The notes below the pieces were generated by a model, which did no database searches, was not told the DNA's origin, and was given only the letters and a program-made list of their open reading frames with translations. Source: Actinobacteria bacterium IMCC26103 (GTDB lineage: Bacteria > Actinomycetota > Actinomycetes > Nanopelagicales > Nanopelagicaceae). Taken from it: DNA of 64,000 bases. Each line of letters begins with the position of its first letter. Position 1 is the first letter of the stretch. The position numbers were made by a program, and so were the translations under genes. Shown piece by piece: positions 20,025-30,069 of this stretch. The DNA lies in the NCBI GenBank assembly GCA_002284875.1, contig CP015604.1, positions 124,001 through 188,000 of the forward strand. The letters are read 5' to 3'.

Positions 20025-22087
20025 TAGTGCACCTTCTTATATCGCTTGATATAGACGTTCTGCAGATCTTGCAGTGGCTCACCGGAATCGTTCTTAGCCA
20101 CCCGCAGCCACTTCTCTTCCGATTGGTGCCAGCTAGCGGTCTCATCACTTAGTGAGAGATCAAAGATTTCTTGGAGCGACGTTTTGTGTGCGGGACGATC
20201 AATGCGTACCAAACTTTCTACGCGGCGATCTAAATTGCGATGCATTAAATCTGAGCTACCGATCCAGTATTCGTCATCACCACCATTTACAAAGTGATAA
20301 ATACGCGAATGTTCAAGAAATCTTCCGAGGATAGAACGAACGTGAATATTTTCAGATAACCCAGGAATGCCCGGCTTAAGCGAACAAATTCCGCGGATTA
20401 CTAGATCAACTTTTACACCAGCTTGCGATGCTTCATAAAGAGATTCCGCAAACTCTTCATCAAGAAGTGAGTTTAATTTCATCTGGATGCCTGAGGGACG
20501 ACCTGCTTTCGCGTTTGCTATCTCTAGCGCAATCTTTTCTAACAATCCGGTGCGCAGAGTGCGAGGTGCAACTAAGAGACGGGAATATGTTGAGTGTGGT
20601 GCGAAGCCAGATAATTGATTAAATAACTTGGTTAGATCTTCTGTTAAAACTGGATCTGCGCTGAGCAGACCCAAATCTTCATAGAAGCGCGCTGTCTTTG
20701 GGTTGTAGTTACCGGTTCCCATATGACAGTAAAGTCGCAAACCTTGTGCTTCATCTCGCACAACCAAAGAAATTTTGGCATGCGTCTTCAAACCCATAAG
20801 GCCGTAAACCACATGCACACCAGCGGCTTCCAGTTTGCGTGCCCAGCGCACATTTGCCTGCTCATCAAAGCGAGCCCGAATTTCAATAACGGCAAGTACT
20901 TGTTTGCCGGCCTCTGCAGCTTCTATTAACGCTTCGATAATTGGTGAGTCACCTGATGTGCGATACAAGGTTTGTTTAATCGCCAAAACATTGGGATCTT
21001 GCGCCGCATGCTGCAAGAACTGCACAACTGAAGAGGTGAAAGACTCGTATGGGTGGTGGAGCAAGATTTCGCCTTGGCGGATCGCTGCGAAAAACAGGTC
21101 AGGTTCCTCTGAATCAACTTCGCGCAACGCAGCTACTGTGCGCGATCTAAAAGCTGGATACTTGAGTTTGGGTAAATCCAAATCAGCGATCTTTGTCAGA
21201 TCGGTTAGATCAAGCGGTGCCGGCAAGGATAAAACATTTGCTGGGTTTATATCGAGTTCTTCACAAAGCGTTTGTAGTAAGTGCTGGTCGATACCTTCTT
21301 CAATCTCCAAGCGAACCGGCGGCCCAAAACGTCTACGTGCTAACTCTTGCTCAAGTGAGTTAAGTAAATCTTCGGTATCTTCTTCTTCAAGTTCGATATC
21401 TTGATTACGGGTAACTCGGAATGTGTAATGATCTTGGATAAGCATTCCTGGAAAGAGCTCTTGGAGATGGATGGCAATTAGCTCTTCGAGTGGCAGAAAG
21501 CGTTTACTCTGCGGCGCTGGGCTAACTGCAATCAAGCGCGAAAGAATTGGTGGCACCTTAACTCTGGCAAAATATTCTTCGGAGCTCTTTGGATTCTTAA
21601 CTATTACCGCCAAGTTAAGGGAGAGCCCTGAAATATATGGGAATGGGTGAGATGGATCTACCGCAAGCGGTGTTAGAACCGGAAAGATGCGATCGCTGAA
21701 TATGCGAGAGACATGGGTGCGCTCGTCATCGCTTAGATCATCCCAATGGATAATTTCAATATCGTGGGTTTTAAGTTCGGGGGCGATCTTCTTTTTAAAT
21801 AATCTGGCATGTCTTTGCGAAAGATCACGAACACGCACTGCGATCGCCTCGATTAACTCAGCTGCTGTATAGCCAGCTGAGTTAATTAAATGTGGATTGG
21901 TTTCAAGCTTTCCAAGGACTGATGCCACGCGCACCATGTAGAACTCATCTAAGTTGGAGGCAAAGATAGTTAAGAAGCGCACGCGTTCCAGCAAAGGAAT
22001 TGATTCATCCTCGGCTAGTTCAAGGACGCGCTCGTTAAAGGAGAGCCAGCTGATCTCGCGATCAATCAAGTTAGCAGCATCAGGCAT
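20024..22087 (-). CDS. ppk: Polyphosphate kinase 1
   Basis: A 687-residue enzyme that reversibly polymerises the gamma-phosphate of ATP into polyphosphate. LIDREISWLSFNERVLELA is the standard start; RARFDEQANVRWARKLE and LYCHMGTGNYNPKTARFYED carry the phosphate-binding residues and the phosphorylated His; the C-terminal phospholipase-D-like half ends normally with GSSDLMHRNLDRRVESL. Length and blocks are complete. mutT1 is coupled downstream and ppx lies just beyond, convergent. Confidence 0.96.
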   Translation of the reverse strand: MPDAANLIDREISWLSFNERVLELAEDESIPLLERVRFLTIFASNLDEFYMVRVASVLGKLETNPHLINSAGYTAAELIEAIAVRVRDLSQRHARLFKKKIAPELKTHDIEIIHWDDLSDDERTHVSRIFSDRIFPVLTPLAVDPSHPFPYISGLSLNLAVIVKNPKSSEEYFARVKVPPILSRLIAVSPAPQSKRFLPLEELIAIHLQELFPGMLIQDHYTFRVTRNQDIELEEEDTEDLLNSLEQELARRRFGPPVRLEIEEGIDQHLLQTLCEELDINPANVLSLPAPLDLTDLTKIADLDLPKLKYPAFRSRTVAALREVDSEEPDLFFAAIRQGEILLHHPYESFTSSVVQFLQHAAQDPNVLAIKQTLYRTSGDSPIIEALIEAAEAGKQVLAVIEIRARFDEQANVRWARKLEAAGVHVVYGLMGLKTHAKISLVVRDEAQGLRLYCHMGTGNYNPKTARFYEDLGLLSADPVLTEDLTKLFNQLSGFAPHSTYSRLLVAPRTLRTGLLEKIALEIANAKAGRPSGIQMKLNSLLDEEFAESLYEASQAGVKVDLVIRGICSLKPGIPGLSENIHVRSILGRFLEHSRIYHFVNGGDDEYWIGSSDLMHRNLDRRVESLVRIDRPAHKTSLQEIFDLSLSDETASWHQSEEKWLRVAKNDSGEPLQDLQNVYIKRYKKVH

Positions 22088-22142
22088 AGGTTCATCATCT
22101 CCTCTCTAAGTGAATTTCAAGTAATCGCTATATGGACAACGG

Positions 22143-22919
22143 CTAAACACGCCATTTGGTAGGCGTTGGATACTTGGCCACACGACCATCGCCAGATGAT
22201 TTACCGCGTAAGCGCCGCCAAATCCAAGGCAGTGCAAATCCGAAGAACCATATTGCAGAAATTAACCGCTTTTTTAGCCACGGAGTCGGTTCTGCCGGTG
22301 GCAGCGGAACTCGCCAGCTGGGATTAAATGGATATCCCAATTTTTCTAATAAGGCTTGGGCAACACGATTGTGTCCTTCGGCATTTAAGTGCAAGCGATC
22401 GAAGGCTAGAAAACGGTTGTCGCTAAAGAATGTTTCATTATTGGCATCGACAATGATTGCGCCTACTTCAGCGCCGACTTTACGAACTATCTTGTTGAAT
22501 TCACCAAAGCGGGCTGCCCAAACATCCGAGCCGCGACCAGTATTGCCAGTGCGTTCTAAAACTGTAAATAACATAAGCGTTGCACCGGTTGCGGCCGCCC
22601 GACGTACAGCCTCTGCATAAAGTGATTGCGCAACTTCGGGTTTATATCCTGGACGCAGCGCATCGTTGGCGCCAGCATGGAAGGTAAGCAAAGTTTCCGG
22701 GCCAGTCACATATTTAATTGCAACTGGTAATTGATCATCAATTACTTGTTTCAATAATTTGCCACGAACTGCCAGATTTACATAAGTAAATCCAGGTGCC
22801 TCCTTGGCCATTACATCTGCGATGCGATCGGCCCATCCCCGATATTGCCCGTTGACCATCTCATCGGACATACCTTCAGAGTAAGAATCTCCACAGACGA
22901 TTAAACGTTGGTATTTCAT
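22143..22919 (-). CDS. SGNH/GDSL hydrolase
   Basis: A 258-residue esterase-like protein. Block I has Ser12 in VCGDSYSEGM, block III has the oxyanion Asn in HAGANDALR, and block V has the Asp-His pair in DRLHLNAEGH. A hydrophobic stretch near the C-terminus (LISAIWFFGFALPWIW) followed by a basic tail could tether it to the membrane. The block II glycine is in NLAVRGKLL. The substrate (lipid, acetyl sugar or other ester) is unknown. Confidence 0.85.
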   Translation of the reverse strand: MKYQRLIVCGDSYSEGMSDEMVNGQYRGWADRIADVMAKEAPGFTYVNLAVRGKLLKQVIDDQLPVAIKYVTGPETLLTFHAGANDALRPGYKPEVAQSLYAEAVRRAAATGATLMLFTVLERTGNTGRGSDVWAARFGEFNKIVRKVGAEVGAIIVDANNETFFSDNRFLAFDRLHLNAEGHNRVAQALLEKLGYPFNPSWRVPLPPAEPTPWLKKRLISAIWFFGFALPWIWRRLRGKSSGDGRVAKYPTPTKWRV

Positions 22920-22940
22920 CCCATTACTCTCTCTAAATAT

Positions 22941-23879
22941 TTACTTGCGGCGCTGCTCGTCAACCCAGAACAAGGCAATCGATGTTGCCACGCTTGCGTT
23001 AAGTGATTCTGTTGTGGCGCGCATTGGAATTGATACAACCAAGTCGCACTTCTCGCGCACTAAACGCGATAAACCTTTACCTTCAGAACCAACAACTAAC
23101 ATTACATTCTCCTTGGCAACTTTCATTGCGCTCAAAGTTTCATCTGATTCGCCATCTAAACCGATAACAAAACAGCCTATTTTCTTCGCATCTTCGATGG
23201 TGCGCGCCATATTGGTTACCTGCGCAACCGGCAGACGAGCTGCCGCACCGGCGGAAGATTTCCAAGCAGATGCCGTCATTGCAGCTGCGCGACGTTCGGT
23301 CATAACAACACCGGCAGCACCAAATGCTGCCGCGCTTCGCACAATTGCGCCAAGGTTACGTGGATCTGTCACGCCATCGAGTGCCACAATTAAAATTGGG
23401 TGGTTAGCGCGTTCTGTTATCTCCTGGAAAGAAGAGTATTGATAAGGCTTAATCGCCAAGATAATTCCTTGGCTATTTGCGCTGATGCCTTCAATTTCGG
23501 CGCGGTGAACTTCGCGAATTGGCAATTGATGATGCAAAGCAAGTTGTAGTGATTCAGCAACGCGATCATCAACATCGATGCTGCGCGCCACAATCAATTC
23601 AGTTGCCGGAACGCTAGCGCGAAGTGCCTCAAGTACGGCATTACGACCTGAAACAATTTCGCCCTTTGGCTTTTCACTGCGACCCGTGCGAGTACGTGGA
23701 GCTGCTTTCTTTTCGGCAGCCTTCTTTCGTTTTGCAGCTGCGTGATACGGACGATCTTCCGCCTTTGGCGTTGGACCTTTTCCTTCTAAGCGACGCTTAT
23801 TCTTTCCACCGGTTCCACCAGTTGGTCCCTTTTTAGAACTAGTTCGAGCTGCGCCACGAGGTTTTGCAGAGCCGGCCAT
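22941..23879 (-). CDS. rlmB: 23S rRNA (guanosine-2'-O-)-methyltransferase, TrmH/RlmB type
   Basis: A SPOUT methyltransferase of 312 residues. After a very basic, probably disordered tail of about 75 residues come the substrate-binding domain (SGRNAVLEALRA) and the knotted SAM-binding fold: VALDGVTDPRNLGAIVRSA, VVGSEGKGLSRLV and SLNASVATSIALF are the three family motifs. It starts directly after the cysS stop with no gap, continuing the carD-ispDF-cysS-rlmB order known from mycobacteria. Confidence 0.92.
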   Translation of the reverse strand: MAGSAKPRGAARTSSKKGPTGGTGGKNKRRLEGKGPTPKAEDRPYHAAAKRKKAAEKKAAPRTRTGRSEKPKGEIVSGRNAVLEALRASVPATELIVARSIDVDDRVAESLQLALHHQLPIREVHRAEIEGISANSQGIILAIKPYQYSSFQEITERANHPILIVALDGVTDPRNLGAIVRSAAAFGAAGVVMTERRAAAMTASAWKSSAGAAARLPVAQVTNMARTIEDAKKIGCFVIGLDGESDETLSAMKVAKENVMLVVGSEGKGLSRLVREKCDLVVSIPMRATTESLNASVATSIALFWVDEQRRK

Positions 23880-25283
23880 TTACTTCTCGCTTATCTGTGA
23901 GATAGACCAACGTGGTCCTTGTGCTGTGTCTTCAATAATTATGCCAAGTGCTGCAAGTCCATCACGAATCTGATCAGATGCTGCAAAATCTTTACGATCG
24001 CGCGCTGCCGCACGTTGTGCCAACGCTAATTGGATAACACCATCGAGTGCACCATTTAAATCAGCGCCACCAGAAGTTGCAAAGGCGGGATCAAATGGAT
24101 CGCAACCAAGTACTTCAAGTGCACCGCGAATTTCATTGGCAGATGAAGAAATAACTGCCTTATCACCAGAAGTGATTGCGCTATTTCCTAGGCGCAACGC
24201 CTCAGATATGCCTGCCAAAGCAGTTGGCACCGCTAAATCATCGTTCATGGCATCGCTAAAGCCTTGCGAAATAACTGGCGTTGGAGCCGTTCCCAGAATT
24301 TCAGTTACGCGAGTTAAAAAGCTTTCAATTCTGCGAAAGGCTGTTGCAGATTCAGCAAGTGCTTCGTGTGAGAACTCGAGCATCGAACGGTAATGCGCGC
24401 TGCCGAGATACCAACGTAATTCAATTCCGCGCACCGTCTTTAACAATTCGGCTACTTGCAGAGAATTTCCCAGTGACTTACTCATCTTTTCACCAGATGC
24501 GGTAACCCAAGCGTTATGCATCCAGCGCTTAGCAAATGCATATCCAGCAGATTCTGATTGGGCGATCTCGTTTTCGTGGTGCGGGAAGATCAGATCAAGT
24601 CCGCCACCATGAATATCAAATGCTTCACCAAGATATGCCTTAGCCATCGCTGAGCATTCCAAGTGCCAACCCGGACGGCCTGGACCCCACGGAGTTGGCC
24701 ATGATGGATCTCCTGGCTTTGCTGCTTTCCATAGGGCAAAATCGCGTGGATCTTTCTTATTTGTCTCATCAGCATCTGCAGCCGGTTGTAGATCATCTAG
24801 CTTTTGACGAGAAAGCGTTAGATAAGAACTTAGCTTGCGCACATCTAAATAAACATCACCATTGCCCGGCGCATATGCCGCACCGCGTTCAATTAACAAA
24901 GCCATTAACTCAATCATCTGAGTTATATGCCCGGTGGCACGCGGTTCATATGTCGGTGGCTGCACATTTAAAGCAGCGTAAGCATCTGAGAATGCGCGCT
25001 CATATTTCATGGCAACTGCCCACCAAGGAGCATTTTCATGTACTGCCTTATGCAAAATCTTGTCATCGATATCGGTGACGTTGCGAATAAAGGTTACTTT
25101 GTAGCCAGATTTAGTTAACCAGCGGCGCAAAATATCGAAGTTAACGCCAGAGCGAATATGGCCAATATGAGGAGGGGCTTGCACCGTTGCTCCACATAAA
25201 TAGATTCCGACTTGGCCATCCTTTAGCGGCACAAATGCCGATGTGGTTCGCGTTAGCGTGTCATATAAAGATAGCGAACTCAT
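23880..25283 (-). CDS. cysS: Cysteinyl-tRNA synthetase
   Basis: A class I aminoacyl-tRNA synthetase of 467 residues. The HIGH motif is in PPHIGHIRSGVNFD and KMSKS in SGEKMSKSLGNS; the zinc-site cysteine is in YLCGATVQAPP and the second zinc segment in GWHLECSAMAKAYLG. The mycothiol ligase MshC is a close relative, but the full-length anticodon-binding C-terminus, the size and the locus between ispDF and rlmB all argue for CysS. Confidence 0.95.
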   Translation of the reverse strand: MSSLSLYDTLTRTTSAFVPLKDGQVGIYLCGATVQAPPHIGHIRSGVNFDILRRWLTKSGYKVTFIRNVTDIDDKILHKAVHENAPWWAVAMKYERAFSDAYAALNVQPPTYEPRATGHITQMIELMALLIERGAAYAPGNGDVYLDVRKLSSYLTLSRQKLDDLQPAADADETNKKDPRDFALWKAAKPGDPSWPTPWGPGRPGWHLECSAMAKAYLGEAFDIHGGGLDLIFPHHENEIAQSESAGYAFAKRWMHNAWVTASGEKMSKSLGNSLQVAELLKTVRGIELRWYLGSAHYRSMLEFSHEALAESATAFRRIESFLTRVTEILGTAPTPVISQGFSDAMNDDLAVPTALAGISEALRLGNSAITSGDKAVISSSANEIRGALEVLGCDPFDPAFATSGGADLNGALDGVIQLALAQRAAARDRKDFAASDQIRDGLAALGIIIEDTAQGPRWSISQISEK

Positions 25284-25306
25284 TGGCTAAGTCTATCTTG
25301 CAAGGG

Positions 25307-26428
25307 TTATTTAGAATAAATCAGCGCTGATGCAATGGCGGCTATGCCCTTGCCTTCACCGGTTAAGCCCATTCCGTCGGTTGTTGTTGCAAGTAGCGCG
25401 ACTTCTGCGCCACCTAAAGCCGCAGAAAGTGCAGCAATTGCTTCAACACGACGTGAACCAATCTTGGGGCGATTGCCAATTACTTGCACTGATACATGTG
25501 AAATTTTATATCCGCTCTTGTGAACTAAAGCTAAAGTCTCTTTCAATAACGCGACACCAGATGCACCGGCATATTCAGGTTTATTTGTTCCAAAGTTGGA
25601 ACCCAGATCGCCTAAACCACTTGCTGCAAATAAAGCATCACAAATTGCATGTGCTGCAACATCACCATCGGAATGTCCTTCAACGCCATCTTGATCTGGC
25701 CATAACAAACCAGCTAACCAAAGTGGGCGACCTGGTTCGAAGTGATGAGCATCAACGCCAACGCCAGTTTTAAAGTTTGGTGATTGACCTAAGAATTGCA
25801 GCGCAGTTGCTAGATCAGATGGTGTTGTAATTTTGATTGCCCGTTCTTCGCCTTCAATCACGCGAACTGGCTTGCCAAGTGATTCAACAAGTGCAGCATC
25901 ATCAGTTGCTTCACCAGATTGTGCATGAGCTTGATTGATCAGGCCAAAGGTAAAACCTTGGGGAGTTTGAATCTTGCGCATTGATGTGCGATCAGGTGTT
26001 GCAGTTACTATTCCATCTGCGTTTACAACTTTTACTGTATCGGTTTGAGCAAGGCCCGGAACAACTGCTACATCTCCATTCTTTAGAGCTGCAACAACGC
26101 TCTGCGCCAAGGCAGGAGATGCCAAAGCGCGGGCAGCATCATGGATTAATACGTATTCTGCTTCGCATAAGACTTTAGATAGACCGATCCGAACGCTTTC
26201 GGATCGCGTTGCTCCACCTGTAACAACGATGATGCCATCGCCAACTAGCGTTTGAATTTGCTTTTCATATCCGGCAGGTGCGGTAACAATTATTTGATCT
26301 GCGACAGACGAGATAGATGAAACGGCATGTTCTATTAGGGTTCGATCACCTAATTGAATTAACGCTTTGGGAGTCCCCGCACCAAATCTTTCGCCACTGC
26401 CTGCAGCAGCGATGATGGCGGCGATCAT
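25307..26428 (-). CDS. ispDF: Bifunctional IspD/IspF of the MEP isoprenoid pathway
   Basis: A 373-residue fusion. Residues 1-210 are the cytidylyltransferase IspD ([29 protein letters not shown]-like segment [10 protein letters not shown]) and residues 217-373 the 2C-methyl-erythritol 2,4-cyclodiphosphate synthase IspF ([14 protein letters not shown] with Asp/His metal ligands, [21 protein letters not shown]-like segment). Together these catalyse steps 3 and 5 of the MEP route to IPP and DMAPP. Many actinobacteria carry the two as separate neighbouring genes; here they are one polypeptide. carD lies 16 nt upstream. Confidence 0.95.
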   Translation of the reverse strand: MIAAIIAAAGSGERFGAGTPKALIQLGDRTLIEHAVSSISSVADQIIVTAPAGYEKQIQTLVGDGIIVVTGGATRSESVRIGLSKVLCEAEYVLIHDAARALASPALAQSVVAALKNGDVAVVPGLAQTDTVKVVNADGIVTATPDRTSMRKIQTPQGFTFGLINQAHAQSGEATDDAALVESLGKPVRVIEGEERAIKITTPSDLATALQFLGQSPNFKTGVGVDAHHFEPGRPLWLAGLLWPDQDGVEGHSDGDVAAHAICDALFAASGLGDLGSNFGTNKPEYAGASGVALLKETLALVHKSGYKISHVSVQVIGNRPKIGSRRVEAIAALSAALGGAEVALLATTTDGMGLTGEGKGIAAIASALIYSK

Positions 26429-26444
26429 GGATTAGGTGAGTTGA

Positions 26445-26927
26445 TTAAGAAGCGAGAACCTCGTCAAGGAGAGTTGCAGCCTTTTCTTCATCTGTGCGCT
26501 CGGCAAGAGCTAGCTCAGAGATAAGGATCTGCTTCGCCTTGGCGAGCATGCGCTTTTCACCAGCAGAAAGGCCACGATCTAGATCGCGACGATAAAGATC
26601 GCGCACGACCTCGGCGACCTTGATGACATCTCCTGAGGCAAGTTTTTCTAAATTGGCCTTGTAACGACGTGACCAGTTGGTTGGTTCTTCGGTATATGGC
26701 TGGCGAAGGACGCTAAATACGCGGTCAAGACCGGCGCTATCGACAACATCGCGAACTCCGACAAGATCTACATTATCTGCAGGAACGCGGACTGTGAGAT
26801 CTCCTTGTGCAACTTTCAAGACTAGGTAGGTACGCTCTTCGCCCTTGATGATGCGAGTTTCAATCGCTTCGATTAGAGCTGCTCCGTGATGGGGATAAAC
26901 AACGGTTTCGCCGACCTTAAATGTCAT
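26445..26927 (-). CDS. carD: CarD-family RNA polymerase-binding regulator
   Basis: A 160-residue global regulator that stabilises the open promoter complex at rRNA and other promoters. The N-terminal Tudor-like RNAP-interacting domain begins [21 protein letters not shown]; the C-terminal helical DNA-binding part contains the conserved tryptophan in [12 protein letters not shown] and [21 protein letters not shown]. An AAGGG ribosome site precedes the ATG. It heads the ispDF-cysS-rlmB group and is divergent from an LpqE-like gene, as in Mycobacterium. Confidence 0.95.
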   Translation of the reverse strand: MTFKVGETVVYPHHGAALIEAIETRIIKGEERTYLVLKVAQGDLTVRVPADNVDLVGVRDVVDSAGLDRVFSVLRQPYTEEPTNWSRRYKANLEKLASGDVIKVAEVVRDLYRRDLDRGLSAGEKRMLAKAKQILISELALAERTDEEKAATLLDEVLAS

Positions 26928-27031
26928 GTGTTGCCCTTCGCTAGACAGACAATTCTACCAGCGATTTAGAGGTCAGAAAACCCCAATAAATCAGGGGTAA
27001 ATGGCCCTAAATCGCGTGAGAGAATGTCCCC

Positions 27032-27556
27032 ATGCGTCGCACCATTACAACAATTACCGCTCTATTAATTGCTACATCGCTAACTGCATGTGGTGCTGGC
27101 CAGAACGCGGCAACCCGAAATATTAAGCAAGTAACTGATGGTGTTGAAAAAATAATCACTCAAAATGGCAGTGCGATAAAAATTGTGAACCTACTTCTTG
27201 TTGCAACCGAAACTGGCGATGCTGTTGTCGTCGGAACTATTGTTAATCAGGGCGCTGCGCCAGATAAATTACTTGGTATAGCAGTTGGTGGTGGCACGGC
27301 CACAATTACTGGTGATACAACTCTAAACCAGAACGCACCTCTACGATTTGAAGGCGAAAGCGCCAACGTCAAAGCAGTATTTACTGGAGTTTCACCAGTT
27401 GCTGGTCGCCACGTAAAACTAACTCTTGGATTTGCTCGCGCCGGAATGGTTACTGCAGAAGTAATTATCCGCGACAAGCGTGATGCATACAAGAATGTGA
27501 CTTCAGGAATTACTCCTGTGGCTACTTCTTCCCCTGATTCGCAACCGCTTCAATAG
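27032..27556 (+). CDS. LpqE-like lipoprotein
   Basis: A 174-residue exported protein. The N-terminus [23 protein letters not shown] is a lipoprotein signal with lipobox LTAC, so the mature protein should be acylated on that cysteine and face the outside. The beta-rich body ([38 protein letters not shown]) resembles the LpqE/PCu(A)C-like family, whose members sit opposite carD in mycobacteria exactly as here. The usual copper ligands (H-x-M patterns) are not visible, so copper handling cannot be claimed. The last 35 nt overlap the 3' end of gpmA. Confidence 0.7.
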   Translation: MRRTITTITALLIATSLTACGAGQNAATRNIKQVTDGVEKIITQNGSAIKIVNLLLVATETGDAVVVGTIVNQGAAPDKLLGIAVGGGTATITGDTTLNQNAPLRFEGESANVKAVFTGVSPVAGRHVKLTLGFARAGMVTAEVIIRDKRDAYKNVTSGITPVATSSPDSQPLQ

Positions 27557-28271
27557 CAGCCTTTGCAGCATCTGGATCTAAGTACTCACCGCCTTTTTTA
27601 ACCGGCTTAAAATCAGCGCCCAAGTTATATAGCAACGGAATTCCGGTCGGAATATTAAGTTCTGCAATATCTGATTCAGAAATACCATCTAGGTGCATCA
27701 CAAGTGCGCGCAGTGAATTTCCGTGAGCGGTAACAAGCACGCGCTTGCCAGCTTTAAGATCAGGAATTATTGATTCTTGCCAGTAAGGCATCATGCGTGC
27801 AACCACATCTTTTAGACATTCTGTTGCTGGCAGGTCTTTGCCCAAATCTGCATAACGCGCATCGTTTGCTTGGCTATATGGGTCATTGGCCTCAATCGGT
27901 GGAGGTGGCACATCGTATGAACGGCGCCATAGCTTGAATTGTTCTTCCCCATATTTAGCTAGCGTCTCTTTCTTAACTTTTCCTTGCAGTGCGCCGTAAT
28001 GGCGTTCATTTAAGCGCCAAGACCGGCGGACCGGAATCCAATGGCGATCGCAGGAATCAAGAGCTAATTGCGAAGTATGAATTGCTCGGCGCAGTAAAGA
28101 TGTATGAACTACATCTGGCAACAAGTTGCGATCTAACAATAACTTTCCGCCGCGGGCTGCTTCTGCTTCACCTGCTGCAGATAAACGAACATCTACCCAA
28201 CCAGTGAAAAGGTTCTTCGCATTCCATTCTGATTCACCGTGGCGCAGAAGGATTAATTCATAGTTCGACAT
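27522..28271 (-). CDS. gpmA: 2,3-bisphosphoglycerate-dependent phosphoglycerate mutase
   Basis: A 249-residue glycolytic enzyme that interconverts 3- and 2-phosphoglycerate. [20 protein letters not shown] carries the phosphorylated His; [16 protein letters not shown] and [15 protein letters not shown] hold the other active-site residues. The neighbours ybjN and mshA are the same as in mycobacteria (mshA, ybjN-like gene, gpm1). The C-terminal 11 codons overlap the LpqE-like gene on the opposite strand. Confidence 0.95.
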   Translation of the reverse strand: MSNYELILLRHGESEWNAKNLFTGWVDVRLSAAGEAEAARGGKLLLDRNLLPDVVHTSLLRRAIHTSQLALDSCDRHWIPVRRSWRLNERHYGALQGKVKKETLAKYGEEQFKLWRRSYDVPPPPIEANDPYSQANDARYADLGKDLPATECLKDVVARMMPYWQESIIPDLKAGKRVLVTAHGNSLRALVMHLDGISESDIAELNIPTGIPLLYNLGADFKPVKKGGEYLDPDAAKAAIEAVANQGKK

Positions 28272-28303
28272 AGCGCCTATCTTGCCATGTGTTGCGCATA
28301 TCT

Positions 28304-28786
28304 TTAAATCAGATGCGCAAAGGCGTCGAGATTTGCTAAAGATTCACCACGATTTACCCGCCACGCCCATTCGCGGCGGATCGCATTGGCAAATCCGAGT
28401 TCCAGTAGCGGATTAAATGACGAATCCGAATATTGCAGTACCGCACCGATCAAGTGATCAATCTCGCGATCTGTTACAGCGGCAAGCGGCAAGCGGCCGA
28501 CTAGGAAGATATCTCCGAGTTCATTAGTAGCAAAGGCGATGCCATACATTCCAGCGTTCTTAGCCATGCACCAAGCATGAACCGCAGCTTCATTTTCATC
28601 CGGCTTGCGAATAACAAATGCGTTAATACTGAGCGAATGATCGCCAATTATGAGTGCGCAATGAGTCTGCAATTTCTTCTCACCTGGCAAGGTAATTAAA
28701 AAAGTGTTGTTATCTTTACTTTCATATTCCAGATCATGCGAATCTAAAAATTCTTCAATCACGATCGCCGGATCTATCGCCGCCAC
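28304..28786 (-). CDS. YbjN-domain protein
   Basis: A 160-residue soluble protein with the secretion-chaperone-like YbjN fold; recognisable blocks are [30 protein letters not shown] and [26 protein letters not shown]. The molecular role is not established. In actinobacteria it sits between mshA and the phosphoglycerate mutase gene, as here; it starts 3 nt after the mshA stop and is likely co-translated. Confidence 0.82.
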   Translation of the reverse strand: MAAIDPAIVIEEFLDSHDLEYESKDNNTFLITLPGEKKLQTHCALIIGDHSLSINAFVIRKPDENEAAVHAWCMAKNAGMYGIAFATNELGDIFLVGRLPLAAVTDREIDHLIGAVLQYSDSSFNPLLELGFANAIRREWAWRVNRGESLANLDAFAHLI

Positions 28787-28789
28787 AGC

Positions 28790-30049
28790 TTAACCAATCG
28801 ACTTATTTACGCGGGCAGCCTCGGTTAGCACTTGATCATAAATATCTAGCGTGCCGCGGGCGGTGGCATCCCAACCGAAGTGCGATGCATGTTCGATCGC
28901 ACCCATCGAAAGCAGTACGCGGCGCTGTGGCTCTTGCAGCAAACGGGCAAGAACAGATGACCAGGCACGTGGATCATGACCATCGACTAATACGCCAGAA
29001 ATACCATCTGCAACAGCGGTGCGAAGTCCACCCACGGCAGTAGCAACAACTGGTGTGCCACAAGCTTGCGCTTCAAGTGCAACTAAGCCAAAACTTTCGG
29101 AATAACTTGGGACGCAAACTAAATCTGCTGCGCGGTACCAGTTAGGCAATTCCGCGCGTGGCACAGGTGGAGAAAATGAAATTACATCATCTATTCCGAG
29201 CCAACTAACCAACTCTTTTAATCGTTCTACTTCGCTGCCATTAGCCCCTGATGCGCCACCCACAATAAAGACGCGCAATTTAGGACGTAGATGTGGTGAG
29301 TGTGAAACGAGTTCGGCGGTGGCACGAATCAATAACTCGGGGCCTTTATGTGGCTGGATACGTCCGACAAAGGTAATGACATGGGCATCGCTATCGATTC
29401 CGATTACCTTGCGCGCAGCCAGACGGCCAGCACCAGGTGTGAAGTTATATAAATCAACGCCCGGAGTTACAACGTGAACAATGTCGGGGCAGGCTTCATA
29501 TAGCGAAACTAGGCTGGCTGCTTCAGCATCGGTATTTGCCGTTAGCGCATTGGCTGCAGCAACAATTTGAGTCTCACCCTGCACGCGAATCATCGGTTCT
29601 GGGATTTCACCTTCGGCCAGATTTAAATTTTTAACTCGCGCCATCGTGTGCATGGTGTGCACCAGCGGCATCTTTAACTCTTTAGCAACCGGCATCGCGA
29701 CTTTTCCAGATAACCAATAGTGAGAATGGATTAAGTCATATCGGCGATCACCAGATAAAGCCTTCTTAAATTCAGCACTTAACTCGCTAAAGTGCGCCGG
29801 AACTTGTTCTTTCGTCCAATGCAGATCATGGCCGGCATCTAGGTGATGGACATTTACACCAGGAGATAATTGAACAACTTCAGGTAGAGCTAAGTGATCG
29901 CGGCGCGTGAAGATATCTACTTCCACACCTTGGGCTGCCATGCGCGCGGCACTTTCGGCAACATAAATATTCATTCCACCAGCATCACCAATACCTGGTT
30001 GCTCCAGTGGGCAGGTGTGAACCATCAACATGGCCACCCTGCGTTTCAT
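28790..30049 (-). CDS. mshA: D-inositol-3-phosphate glycosyltransferase (mycothiol synthesis)
   Basis: A GT4-family, GT-B-fold enzyme of 419 residues that joins GlcNAc from UDP-GlcNAc to inositol-3-phosphate, the first step of mycothiol synthesis. Diagnostic pieces are MLMVHTCPLEQPGIGDAGGMNIYV at the inositol-phosphate-binding N-terminus, HSHYWLSG, HTMHTMARVKN, and the nucleotide-sugar site ESFGLVALEAQACGTPVVATAVGG. Mycothiol replaces glutathione in actinobacteria, so this gene is one of the strongest taxonomic markers here. Confidence 0.95.
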   Translation of the reverse strand: MKRRVAMLMVHTCPLEQPGIGDAGGMNIYVAESAARMAAQGVEVDIFTRRDHLALPEVVQLSPGVNVHHLDAGHDLHWTKEQVPAHFSELSAEFKKALSGDRRYDLIHSHYWLSGKVAMPVAKELKMPLVHTMHTMARVKNLNLAEGEIPEPMIRVQGETQIVAAANALTANTDAEAASLVSLYEACPDIVHVVTPGVDLYNFTPGAGRLAARKVIGIDSDAHVITFVGRIQPHKGPELLIRATAELVSHSPHLRPKLRVFIVGGASGANGSEVERLKELVSWLGIDDVISFSPPVPRAELPNWYRAADLVCVPSYSESFGLVALEAQACGTPVVATAVGGLRTAVADGISGVLVDGHDPRAWSSVLARLLQEPQRRVLLSMGAIEHASHFGWDATARGTLDIYDQVLTEAARVNKSIG

Positions 30050-30069
30050 GGTTGTAATGGTACGCGCGA

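Noticed and set aside
20835-21404. Long 189-codon frame on the plus strand inside ppk
   Set aside because: Antisense shadow of a well-conserved gene; no motif or ribosome site supports it.
22156-22620. 154-codon frame antisense to the SGNH hydrolase
   Set aside because: Shadow of the real gene; composition follows the complementary codons.
23880-25283. Considered as mycothiol ligase MshC
   Set aside because: Size, C-terminal anticodon-binding part and location between ispDF and rlmB fit CysS better.
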